Under the pieces are notes generated by a model that searched no databases, was not told the DNA's origin, and was given only the letters and a program-made list of their open reading frames with translations. From Deltaproteobacteria bacterium (GTDB lineage Bacteria; Desulfobacterota_B; Binatia; UBA9968), in NCBI GenBank assembly GCA_005879255.1, contig VBKY01000142.1, positions 1 through 39,269 on the forward strand: DNA of 39,269 nucleotides, read 5' to 3'. The position numbers were made by a program, and so were the translations under genes. Positions within the stretch are counted from its first letter, which is position 1, and every line of letters starts with the position of its first letter. This document shows positions 17,146 to 25,112 of the stretch, in pieces.

Positions 17146-17453
17146 CTACAAAGTATAGGAAAGGTCCAAATCCCCTATTTCTTTGACCGGGTGGCCGATT
17201 TGATTTTGCAAAAGCTTGGAGATTTGCGAGCAGAATGCGATGTCATCAAAAATAAGACAGCCGACGTAATGTTCTTTGGCATGCTCGATTACGAGAAAGC
17301 ATTTGTTGGATATCGGATCCTGACGTGGACGTACCGCAGAATTCCAACTTCTCCCCTTGCCGTCTTGTGGTCTTCTTTTCCTGGTCGAGTCCAGACAGGC
17401 GGCCAGTTCGGTATGCCGCGGCGACGCATGAACGGATGAGCGCGAAGCTCTAC
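17146..17453 (-). pseudogene. HPLM/NWPP small protein family, copy B (decayed tandem duplicate)
   Basis: On the minus strand the first half reads ELRAHPFMRRRGIPNWPPVW and GEVGILRYVHV in one frame and the second half SNKCFLVIEHAKEHYVGCLI and VKEIGDLDLSYTL in another. The span is 308 bp (3n+2), so one base was lost near 17330. The codon at the start position is GTA (17451-17453) where copies C and D have ATG. It lies only 26 bp downstream of intact copy C on the same strand, so it is a tandem duplicate that lost both start and frame. Confidence 0.75.
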
Positions 17454-17479
17454 GAATCACCTGATAGCAAATTCGTCGA

Positions 17480-17788
17480 CTACAAGCTACCAGAAACCTC
17501 TAGATCCCCTATTTCTCTGATCGTCCGGCCGATGTGCTCTTGCAACATGGAGGAAATTTGCCAGCAAAACGTCACGTCTTCAAAAATTAAAGAACCGACG
17601 TAATGCTCCCTGTTATACTCGATTACTAAGTAGCACTTGTGGGATATCTTGTTGTTTGCGTGGACGTACCTCAGCACTCCGACTTCGCCCATTACTCTCT
17701 TGTTGCCTTCCTTTCTCGCTTGAGTCCAGATGGGCGGCCAATTCGGTACGCCGAAGCGGCTCATAAATGGATGGTGCCGAAGCTCCAT
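17480..17788 (-). CDS. HPLM/NWPP small protein family, copy C (intact)
   Basis: 102 residues from ATG at 17788: MELRHHPFMSRFGVPNWPPI, then GEVGVLRYVHANNKISHKCY, YVGSLIFEDVTFCWQI and IREIGDLEVSGSL. It aligns end to end with copies A and D. Predicted soluble, mixed alpha/beta, no signal peptide. The conserved Cys in the FCxQI motif, the NWPP-W block and the C-terminal EIGxLDxS are candidate functional positions. It lies about 225 bp downstream of the cheB at 18015-19067 on the same strand. Confidence 0.7.
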   Translation of the reverse strand: MELRHHPFMSRFGVPNWPPIWTQARKEGNKRVMGEVGVLRYVHANNKISHKCYLVIEYNREHYVGSLIFEDVTFCWQISSMLQEHIGRTIREIGDLEVSGSL

Positions 17789-18014
17789 AAATCACTCGGT
17801 GGGGACCCTGCAGACAATTATACATATAAATCGCTTTATGCCAACACTTTTACTGTTCGACAGCCTTCCATTGTCTATGGCATACCGGACTTAACGCAGG
17901 CCGCTCGCAATAGCTCGGTTTCAGTACACAATCCGTTATTGTGAGGCGAACCCTGTGGCTGCCGTATTCCGGGTCCACCTACCGGGATATCGCTCATCTG
18001 GCGACATGAACCAC

Positions 18015-19067
18015 TCAATCCGATCCGCCATCGCCGGCGGCGTTGACCCTACCGCTGATGAGTAAGTCACGTATCAACTCTGCCCGCCGCTCGGCTTCGC
18101 GCGTCCCGGTTTCGAACTTCTCGACCAATAGTTCCTGATTGTTCTTGCGCGCGCGCTCAGCCAAACGGCGCGCCAGAGCGGCATTTTCATGCAGAACACG
18201 AAACGCGTTCCACAGCGCCTGATCCAAGTCCTCGCCCTGGCTGGCTAACAAGCCTTCGGCGCTGTAGGCGTGTCCGACCCGACAGCGGAAGCGCAGCCAT
18301 TCGTCGTCTTGTAGCTCCCAAAGAACGCCACCGCAGTCTGGACACCCGAAAACGGACGGTGTTCCGGGCTTATCCGCGTCATTGATCGCCTCTTCGTCCA
18401 TTGCGACAATATCGATTTCCTTTTTCATTTCATCTGCCATGGGAATACCGCGATCCTCTGGAAATGATTTGCCGATCAAGCTAACAATGGTTTTCGGAAT
18501 CTCACTTTTCGGAATGCAATAGTCGACCGGCGCGCCAGTCAGGGCATTGCGCGGCATGTCCGGAAAAAGCGCATCATTGGGATCTTGCACCATCGCGATA
18601 CCGCCAGCCTTTTTGATCGCAATCAGTCCCGCGGCTCCATCATCGAGCATACCCGAAAGCACGATGCCGATCGCTCGACGCCCGTAGAAGCGCGCTGCGC
18701 TGCGAAACAGCGGATCGATCGCCGGTCGATGATTATTTTCCCTGGGTCCACGCACGATCCGTACATGCCCTTGGCCGAGCAAAAGATGATAATTTGGAGG
18801 AGCCACATAAATCCGGCCGGATTGGATCGCTTCGTTGTCTTTGGCATGAGCGGCCGGCAGTGGACCAGCTCGGTTCAAGATCTCCGGCAGCTGACTTTTG
18901 CTCTGGGCGGCCACGTGCAGGACGATAAACAGAGATGCAGGAAGATCGCGGGGTAATGCCGCGACGATGGCGGTTAGCGCTTCGATACCACCGCTGGAGG
19001 CTCCGATCGCCACGATATCCCGTCGATAAGACGCTCCCGCCATTTCTCCCCACTCGCCTTGATTCAA
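18015..19067 (-). CDS. cheB: CheB-type methylesterase without receiver domain, with C-terminal zinc-ribbon-like domain
   Basis: 350 residues. The CheB catalytic domain starts at the N-terminus (RRDIVAIGASSGGIEAL) with the nucleophile serine at about S24, catalytic His51 (VLHVAAQS) and Asp in LSGMLDDGAAG. The phospho-receiver domain that regulates classical CheB is absent. After residue 210 comes a separate domain with CPDCGGVLWELQ and FRCRVGHAYSAEGLLASQ, a probable metal-binding ribbon, then a helical tail. It likely removes methyl or amide groups from a receptor, or acts on the CheR-PAS partner. It follows the cheR gene by 43 bp on the same strand. Confidence 0.88.
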   Translation of the reverse strand: MNQGEWGEMAGASYRRDIVAIGASSGGIEALTAIVAALPRDLPASLFIVLHVAAQSKSQLPEILNRAGPLPAAHAKDNEAIQSGRIYVAPPNYHLLLGQGHVRIVRGPRENNHRPAIDPLFRSAARFYGRRAIGIVLSGMLDDGAAGLIAIKKAGGIAMVQDPNDALFPDMPRNALTGAPVDYCIPKSEIPKTIVSLIGKSFPEDRGIPMADEMKKEIDIVAMDEEAINDADKPGTPSVFGCPDCGGVLWELQDDEWLRFRCRVGHAYSAEGLLASQGEDLDQALWNAFRVLHENAALARRLAERARKNNQELLVEKFETGTREAERRAELIRDLLISGRVNAAGDGGSD

Positions 19068-19110
19068 AAAAGTACAGCGGCGGTCTGTCGCAGACTAGCG
19101 CAAAACGGCT

Positions 19111-20976
19111 TTACATCCCCATTTCGTCCATCATGAGAATAGTGCCCTGCAATTCTCCCTGTGCTCCTTTGAACGGGTTGATGGACACGTGGCACTTGAT
19201 GCTCCGGCCCCGGCGGTTGACGGCATCCAAAATCAGTTCCTGAGGCTGGCCGCCATCGTCGGCGCACGCTCGAATTGGACCTCTCAATTTCCCGACCGGC
19301 AAGCCAAATTCGAGATTCAACAGCGACTGTCCTTTGACTTCCTCCGATCTCAAACCCCAGAACTCCTCGGCGATATTGTTCCATATGAGCACGGTAAAAT
19401 TCACATCCACCACCACAACCGCGCCGCGTAGGCTTGACAGGATCGAATTCCAGAAGGCGTTCGATCGGTTCAATTCATCGGTGCGCAGATGCAATTCGTC
19501 ATTGATCGTCTGCAACTCCTCATTGCCGGATTGCAACTCTTCATTCATGGTCTCGAGCTCCTCGTTGGTCGCTTGGAGCTCCTCGTTGGTCGTCTCGAGC
19601 TCCTCGTTGGTCGACTGCAGCTCTTCATTGGTCGTTTCGAGCTCTTCGTTGGTCGACTGTAATTCTTCGTTCGTGGCGTGGAGCTCCTCATTGAAGGTTT
19701 CGGCGTCCTGTCGTGCACGCTGAATTTCTTCTTCCAACTGATGATAATCCGTCACCTCTTTGAACGTGATACAGACCCCGATTACGAGTCCATTGTCCTC
19801 CAGCGGCACGAGCTGCACATTCAGATAATGAGATTCTCCGTTCTTGAATACCCGCTCGACATTGTCGATCGTGACGCTTTTTTGCTCGGTATACACCCGC
19901 TGGATCAGCGAGCGAAGCTCGACGGGTCGGTATGAAAGTTCGACGTCCTGGAAAGGCCGCCCGATGTCTCGTGGTACGAGGCCGTAGAGTTGCCGCGCCT
20001 GCTGGTTAGCCAATACCAGATTGCCGTTGGCGTCGACGACAACTTGCGCCATTTGCCCGGCGTCGAAGGCGGTGTCCCGCAACCGTATATGCCGGCTGAC
20101 ATTGTTGTTAAGCTCGGGGCCGGCATTTTGCGCGAACACGAGCAAGCGCTCGCGCAGATTGCCCAGCGATAGCTTGGAGAATATCCGGTGTTTCAATTCG
20201 ACCGGCGCAAAAAGAGACGAGGTCATGAGCGGCATTTCGGCTTTGCCGAGAAAAAGAAACCCGTTCGAGTTGAGGGCATAGTGGAAACGACCGAGAATGC
20301 GGCCCTGGGCCTCGGCATTGAAATACATCAGAGTGTTGCGACAGAGCAACAAATCGAGGCGCGACATGGGCGCATCCTGCATTAGGTCGTGCCGTCCGAA
20401 AATCACCTGGCGGCGCAGCTCGGCATTGAAGACCTGCCTGCCGCCGACCGCTTCAAAATACTTTTCGCGCCATTCCTCGGACACCGCAGAGATCTCCTTC
20501 GCGCCGTAAATCGCTTGGCGCGCAGTTATCAACGCCTCTTCGTCGACATCGCTCGCGTAAATCTTGACCCTGTGGCGAAACTCAGGTTTACCGAGGGCTT
20601 CAGCCATTACGATGGCGATCGAGTAAGCTTCTTCGCCGGAGGCGCAACCGGCGCTCCAGATTCGGATCGGCTCGTTCTGCTGTTTGTAACTTAAAATGCG
20701 CGGGACGATCGTTTCCGCTAGATATTTCCAAGCTTCCTCGTCGCGAAAAAAAGCCGTGACGTTGATCAGGATGGTATTGAACAGAACTGAAAATTCTTCC
20801 GGATGGACCTCGAGATAGTCTATGTAATCGGCGAAGCGCTCGATATTGACGAATTGCATGCGCTTGGCGATCCGGCGCTTGAGACTCGGGCTTTTATAGC
20901 CGGTAAAATCAAAGCCGCGGCCCTGTTGCAAGTATTGCAGCAATTGCTCGAAACTGGCGTCGGACGGCTCGCTCAT
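19111..20976 (-). CDS. cheR: CheR methyltransferase fused to two PAS domains by a heptad-repeat coiled coil
   Basis: 621 residues. CheR N-terminal helical domain (about 5-65), then the SAM-dependent methyltransferase domain (about 75-270) with IRIWSAGCASGEEAYSIAIV as SAM-binding loop and LLLCRNTLMYFN. A PAS domain (about 310-420) is followed by a coiled coil of eleven near-identical heptads (NEELQST/NEELETT) and a second PAS domain (about 505-618). Unlike related long proteins it has no histidine-kinase end. The start codon overlaps the upstream cheB by 4 bp. The protein probably links a redox or ligand-sensing PAS to methylation of a partner. No CheA or chemoreceptor gene is in the window. 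Confidence 0.9.
   Translation of the reverse strand: MSEPSDASFEQLLQYLQQGRGFDFTGYKSPSLKRRIAKRMQFVNIERFADYIDYLEVHPEEFSVLFNTILINVTAFFRDEEAWKYLAETIVPRILSYKQQNEPIRIWSAGCASGEEAYSIAIVMAEALGKPEFRHRVKIYASDVDEEALITARQAIYGAKEISAVSEEWREKYFEAVGGRQVFNAELRRQVIFGRHDLMQDAPMSRLDLLLCRNTLMYFNAEAQGRILGRFHYALNSNGFLFLGKAEMPLMTSSLFAPVELKHRIFSKLSLGNLRERLLVFAQNAGPELNNNVSRHIRLRDTAFDAGQMAQVVVDANGNLVLANQQARQLYGLVPRDIGRPFQDVELSYRPVELRSLIQRVYTEQKSVTIDNVERVFKNGESHYLNVQLVPLEDNGLVIGVCITFKEVTDYHQLEEEIQRARQDAETFNEELHATNEELQSTNEELETTNEELQSTNEELETTNEELQATNEELETMNEELQSGNEELQTINDELHLRTDELNRSNAFWNSILSSLRGAVVVVDVNFTVLIWNNIAEEFWGLRSEEVKGQSLLNLEFGLPVGKLRGPIRACADDGGQPQELILDAVNRRGRSIKCHVSINPFKGAQGELQGTILMMDEMGM
19471..19695 (-). repeat. 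Internal heptad repeat encoding the CheR-PAS coiled coil
   Basis: About eleven tandem 21-bp units encoding NEELxxT repeats. Units alternate ELQST and ELETT. Such a perfect periodic array can expand or contract by slippage, altering the distance between the two PAS domains. Confidence 0.85.
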
Positions 20977-21593
20977 TCAGCGTCTCCTTTAATCACCAGC
21001 GTGATGAGAGCCGATGGAATTTCCTCGAGTGGCAGCACGAAATCGACGTTGCCGGTCTCGATTGCGGCGCCGGGCATGCCAAAAAATTCCGCGCTCTTTT
21101 CATCTTGCACGATCACAGTGCCGCCCATTTTCTTGATCGCCTTGACGCCCATGGAGCCGTCGCTGCCGGTGCCGGAAAGCACCACCGCGATAGCGCGTTC
21201 TTTAAAGCTGGCCGCCACCGATTCGAACAACAAGTCCGCTGAAGGACGCACGAAATGGACCAGCTCCGACTGCGTTAGTGACAAAGTGCCATCAGAGTTC
21301 ACCAGCAGATGGCGATTTGGCGGAGCAATGTAAGCTGTGCTGGTATTTAACCGCTCTCCCTCCGTGGCTTGTTTGACTGCTAGATCCGTACGGCGGCTGA
21401 GGATGTCGGCCATGAGACTCCGATGTCTCGGGTCAAGATGCTGCACGACTACGAGGATGGCGGGAAAATTTCCCGGAAGCGCGGCCAGTACTTGGCTCAG
21501 CGCCCTCAGACCGCCTGCGGATGCGGCAAGCGCGATGATGTCAAAGGCGCTGCCGAATCGTCCTGTCTCCCGAGGACCACCCTCTATCGCAAT
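20973..21593 (-). CDS. CheB-type methylesterase domain protein, non-standard start
   Basis: Within the usual starts, translation could begin only at a GTG at 21446, giving 157 residues (VQHLDPRHRSLMADILSRRT...). The same frame, however, stays open upstream to a TGA at 21645-21647 and encodes the missing catalytic N-terminus: FDIIALAASAGGLRALSQVL and AALPGNFPAILVVV. This holds the serine of the A-S-x-G-G motif. No ATG, GTG or TTG occurs in that part. I place the start at an ATT (21593-21591) preceded by AAGGA; this is inference. His (VQHLD) and Asp (LSGTGSDG) of the triad are present. The stop overlaps the cheR-PAS start. Confidence 0.6.
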   Translation of the reverse strand: MAIEGGPRETGRFGSAFDIIALAASAGGLRALSQVLAALPGNFPAILVVVQHLDPRHRSLMADILSRRTDLAVKQATEGERLNTSTAYIAPPNRHLLVNSDGTLSLTQSELVHFVRPSADLLFESVAASFKERAIAVVLSGTGSDGSMGVKAIKKMGGTVIVQDEKSAEFFGMPGAAIETGNVDFVLPLEEIPSALITLVIKGDAE

Positions 21594-21702
21594 ACGTTTT
21601 TCCTTTTCGCTAACAAGGCAGCCAATAAAACACCTTTCCTGGCATCAAATTGGAGAATCACGCAACCGCCCGCGATAGGGAGACTCGCTGACAGGGGCCA
21701 AA

Positions 21703-22014
21703 TCACACGAAGCGAGTGGCATCCAGGCTGCCAATCTCGGCAATGGTACGCCCGCACTGCGCCTTTAGCAGCTCGCAAATTTGGCCGCAGAAAGTACAAT
21801 CGTTGAACAGCAAACAGCCCATGTACTCTTGTTGTTCATGCTCGATAATCAGAAAAAGCCGTGACTTTGGTTCCACCCTCGACAAAAAAACGTCTCGCAG
21901 AATGCCGACCTCGCCTTTCGGCCGGATGTTTTCGTCGCCACCTCGCCAGGTCCAACTCGGCGGCCAGTTGCTAATGCCGCGATAACTCATCAGGGGATGG
22001 GAACGTAATTCCAT
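21703..22014 (-). CDS. HPLM/NWPP small protein family, copy D (intact)
   Basis: 103 residues from the ATG at 22014: MELRSHPLMSYRGISNWPPS, GEVGILRDVFLSRV, LFLIIEHEQQEYMGCLLF, FCGQICELL and IAEIGSLDATRFV. An in-frame alternative start at 22050 adds 12 non-conserved residues. It is the most divergent copy in the middle and C-terminus. It lies about 110 bp upstream of the cheB/cheR cluster on the same strand and may be co-transcribed with it, which is the best contextual clue to a signalling role. A -24/-12-like sequence upstream (22082-22098) has spacing one base too long. Confidence 0.7.
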   Translation of the reverse strand: MELRSHPLMSYRGISNWPPSWTWRGGDENIRPKGEVGILRDVFLSRVEPKSRLFLIIEHEQQEYMGCLLFNDCTFCGQICELLKAQCGRTIAEIGSLDATRFV

Positions 22015-22225
22015 AATCGTCACCCGCCGATCAGAACGATCAAAAGCCACCCTACTCTATGACTATGCCTGCAGATGTCAAGGCAATCATTTGTGCCGAA
22101 AATCACTAGCCGGACCCCCTTGGATGAGCAAAAACTATTCCCTCTTTGTCATCTGACTCGACCCACCGCTCCTGCGGCGTCGCCCAAGCGCCACAGACAG
22201 GATCCGTGCCGGCTGCTTGGGTATT

Positions 22226-23755
22226 TCAATCGCTGTTCAACAGCCAACTCTTGAGACTCATCACGCCTCGGCTAAAAAACGAATCCTCTTTGGTCGCCAT
22301 TTTCTCATAGGCCTCTTCACTCCGTTCGGAATCGAACGGCAAGCCGTCCGGCAATACCGTCGTCACCCATTGGTATTCTTCCGAGATACTTTCCAACGGA
22401 TGATGTCGTAGACGCGATGACTTGCCGTTGGCGAGCTGGCTGAGATGCTCCACCAATCCCTCGATTCGACTCAGCGCCTGGCGGGCTTGATCATCGCTTC
22501 GTCCGGAATGCTCGGCAAGAAGATCGACGCGAACATTAGCAATAGAGTGTGCCAGCTCGCGGTCATCGCGCTTCGCCTCCCAGGAAACGTTCAGCTCCGT
22601 ATCATATCCCATGCTGCGGTTGTTCATGTTGGCCGAACCGACGCTGAGGAAACGATCGTCGACCAACAGGCACTTGGAGTGTATGTAGGTCGGCAACTCG
22701 GTGCCGTCGGCGGCCACCGACGCTGGATAATAAATGCCGAGATGATGACCGTTATCCCGGGCAGCCTGCTGTAAGCCTCGGACGATGCGGTTCTGAGCGA
22801 TACCGATCGACAACTGTTCGAGGAGCCCTTCCGCGTCTTTGGCGATCATCAGCACGATCTCGAGTGGCGAACGTTTTTGGTTGGCCATACGATGGAGCAG
22901 TCCTTTGTACAGCGCCTCGGAGCTGAAATATTGGTTTTCGATGTAGATCAAATGTTCGGCGGCGTCGATGGCGTCGAGAAACAGCTGGCGAATCTCGCGA
23001 AAGGTCTTATCGCCACCGCATACGGCACAATGGTGGGTGCGGCTGATCGCGACTCGTTGCGCCCCAAGCGGCAGAGTCGGCGTCAGCTCCGTCCGACCAT
23101 CGGCTGGCTCGGCGGGAAGGTCGGGATCTTCGCCGTTGGCGATTTTCCATCGCGCTTTGAAAAGGCCGGCCAGCTCCCGCGCGACCGGACCGACGTGGTA
23201 GGACTGCAGGTCATGAAACGAACGATAGGGACTACCATCCGAGTTGACGCGTAGCGGATTCTCGACTCGGTGGTCGCGCTCGTCCCAGCGCGAGGAACAT
23301 AGATCCAGGCCGCCGACAAAGGCGATCTTGCCGTCAATGACGACAAATTTCTGATGATGGCTGCCGTCATAGACGGCGGCACGATCGAAGGAAAACTTTA
23401 GACTCTCGTGAGTCATCCAGTGGACGTACCAGTGCAGAAACCATTCGCGGTCGAAACCGTAAACGAAGCTAAAATCCCAGGCCAGGATGAACACGCGCAA
23501 CTCCGGTTTTTTCTCGCAAAGCCCGTTAAGAAATGACAATAACGACGCCTCCTCGCCGGCCGCCTGCGCGTCCGCGCCGCGCAGCAGCGCGACGTTGCTG
23601 TCGAACTGCCACCCTGAAATAGCAATATAGCGCTCGGCGCTGCGCGCCGCGTGATAAAAAGCGCGGTAGTAATCGCGGCCGTCGACAAGCAACCCGCTCG
23701 TCGTCACCGGACTGATTTTCCAACAGTTGTCGCCGATTTTGAGGATTGGTTTCAT
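22226..23755 (-). CDS. Phospholipase D / cardiolipin synthase-like protein
   Basis: 509 residues with two HKD motifs: HHQKFVVIDG (H134, K136, D141) in GSHHQKFVVIDGKIAFVGGL, and HSKCLLVDDRFLSVGSANMN near residue 375. Each half contributes to one active site through a phosphohistidine intermediate. The protein has no N-terminal membrane helices, unlike ClsA, and includes DREWFLHWYVHWM and ENQYFSSEALYK, as in the soluble PLD-like proteins that occur with EEP-family and VTT proteins. It could make or cleave phospholipids. An EEP protein is encoded at 7.3 kb. Start at 23755 (MKPILKIGDN). Confidence 0.88.
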   Translation of the reverse strand: MKPILKIGDNCWKISPVTTSGLLVDGRDYYRAFYHAARSAERYIAISGWQFDSNVALLRGADAQAAGEEASLLSFLNGLCEKKPELRVFILAWDFSFVYGFDREWFLHWYVHWMTHESLKFSFDRAAVYDGSHHQKFVVIDGKIAFVGGLDLCSSRWDERDHRVENPLRVNSDGSPYRSFHDLQSYHVGPVARELAGLFKARWKIANGEDPDLPAEPADGRTELTPTLPLGAQRVAISRTHHCAVCGGDKTFREIRQLFLDAIDAAEHLIYIENQYFSSEALYKGLLHRMANQKRSPLEIVLMIAKDAEGLLEQLSIGIAQNRIVRGLQQAARDNGHHLGIYYPASVAADGTELPTYIHSKCLLVDDRFLSVGSANMNNRSMGYDTELNVSWEAKRDDRELAHSIANVRVDLLAEHSGRSDDQARQALSRIEGLVEHLSQLANGKSSRLRHHPLESISEEYQWVTTVLPDGLPFDSERSEEAYEKMATKEDSFFSRGVMSLKSWLLNSD

Positions 23756-24095
23756 GATCCTTTTCTTATCTGCTCGTTCTTCTCCGCCGTCTCCGCGCCG
23801 GCATGGTGAAATATCCCATCCGAAATCTTTTTCACCGCAGAGACACAGCGCGGCCGAGCCGCAACCGAACCTGAAAAGCCGGTTGATTTTCTGTCATACC
23901 GGCGGAAGCCGGTATCCATCCGCGCCTCTTTCGCGCTGGTAAAACTTATGCCGAACCGATCTCCCACACCACTACCCACCTGGATTCCGGCCTTCGCCGG
24001 AATGACCAAGAGGCAACGGCGGACCTGGCTCAAAGTATTTGCGCAAGCTGCGAAAAATCTTAAGCATAGTAGCACGGGGGTCGCAGAGTTATAAT
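23756..24095. other. Gene-free stretch holding a dispersed repeat
   Basis: Contains the 114-bp repeat listed next; the rest shows no gene, promoter or other clear structure. Confidence 0.5.
23893..24006. repeat. Dispersed GTCAT..CCGG double-hairpin repeat, copy 2
   Basis: Left end is a hairpin ATACCGGC-GGAA-GCCGGTAT inside GTCAT...CCA, right end a hairpin ATTCCGGC-CTTC-GCCGGAAT inside TGG...GAC. The two ends are inverted with 22 of 26 matching positions. Same family as 12112-12195. Confidence 0.8.
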
Positions 24096-24637
24096 TTAGC
24101 CCTTTTCTTGTCTTTTCGGAACGATAAAAATTTCACCGGTGCGCTCGAGCACCACGAACTTGATCTCATCCATGTGTTCGAGGGCCTTGGTGCTCGCGGG
24201 CTGCCTGTAATACGTCGGACTCGTCCACGCGGGCGCGTTGCATGCGATCGGCGAGCGGTTTACCGTCTTCGACAATGACCAGCGGCACTCCTTCGACGAC
24301 TTTGTGGAGCGCAACCAGCGTTCTTTCAAGAGGGAAATCGCAATGTCCAATCCGATCAGTGTGTTGATCACCAGCAACGCTTTCGTCACGGAAAAATCAT
24401 CGCCGATCAATGCCTGCTGGGTGGCCTCGGCAATGACCAGCAGGAGCACGAAATCGAACGTGGTCACCGTCCAAAGCGCTCGTAGTCGATCTGCACTCCG
24501 GAACCTTGGGCGGACGCGCGACTCAGAGGTCCGGTGCCGACCAAAGCGGCTGCCATCAATAATCCGATAATGATCCAACCGACACGCTGTGCAGTCCAGA
24601 CACAGTGCTGGAACTTCACATCGGCATCGATGTCCAT
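24096..24637 (-). pseudogene. Fused and frameshifted remnant: YERFGR membrane protein plus DUF421
   Basis: Read from the ATG at 24637, the first frame encodes a 57-residue stub (RVGWIIIGLLMAAALVGTGP ... QIDYERFGR) ending at a TGA at 24464-24466. One frame over, the DUF421 (YetF-like) protein begins in its middle, TVTTFDFVLLLVIAEATQQA and [19 protein letters not shown], lacking its first helices. A shift then moves to [20 protein letters not shown] and a second shift (extra C in GGCCCTCG) returns to [20 protein letters not shown] deletion seems to have joined the 5' end of one gene to the 3' end of DUF421, with two later indels. Confidence 0.7.
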
Positions 24638-24659
24638 GGCTTGAACTGTAACGCTGGAA

Positions 24660-25112
24660 TCACGGTTGTGATCGATCGAAGACAGGTCTCAGCGTCCGAC
24701 GGGTTGTCTGACCCGAACCATCCGAATGGTCAGGCATATGCGACGCCCGCTTCGTCAGCAGGCTCATGGCGTAATCCCGGGCCAGCGCGACAACCACCGC
24801 ACTGACAATCCCGCCGATGAATCCTGCGCTTTGCCGGCCCAGCGCGACGCGCCTGTTCATCCCATTGTCAGGCCAATTGACGATTGCCTTTCTTGACCCG
24901 GCGCGAACCAAGCGGCTCAAAAGGTAGCCCGCCACAGTTGAAATTCCCATCATTAACCACGGACGCTGCTCGGCCTGATATTTGAGATTAACCAGGTGTT
25001 TCATTTCTTCGATGGCGCCGTCGAGACGTTCGGTCAGGGTCGAGATTTTTTCGACCATCTCGGTCCGGGTCGATTCTATCTGGCGTCGTATTTCACTCTG
25101 CGGGTGATCCAT
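24660..25112 (-). CDS. DUF3618 protein
   Basis: 150 residues. The N-terminal helix SEIRRQIESTRTEMVEKIST and LTERLDGAIEEMKH is the DUF3618 signature. A membrane segment (GISTVAGYLLSRLVR) and a second one (GGIVSAVVVALARDYAM) follow. These proteins pair with holin-like and DUF883-like proteins in envelope-stress operons; the role is unknown. The start at 25112 lies 37 bp inside the end of the upstream holin-like gene. Confidence 0.82.
   Translation of the reverse strand: MDHPQSEIRRQIESTRTEMVEKISTLTERLDGAIEEMKHLVNLKYQAEQRPWLMMGISTVAGYLLSRLVRAGSRKAIVNWPDNGMNRRVALGRQSAGFIGGIVSAVVVALARDYAMSLLTKRASHMPDHSDGSGQTTRRTLRPVFDRSQP

Noticed and set aside
17040..17190. Plus-strand ORF MSSTFTKKIAGDDLVDAAAC
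   Set aside because: No ribosome site, no recognised pattern, and it runs antisense into copy B.
19471..19695. Possible CRISPR-like tandem array
   Set aside because: The 21-bp units have no spacers and encode heptads in the CheR-PAS frame.
19334..19723. Serine-rich plus-strand ORF of 129 residues
   Set aside because: It is the antisense shadow of the CheR-PAS heptad repeat; the periodicity comes from the coiled coil.
22082..22098. -24/-12-like sequence upstream of copy D
   Set aside because: CGGCAC and TTGCC are present but the GG-GC spacing is 11, one base too long; sigma-54 is strict about this.
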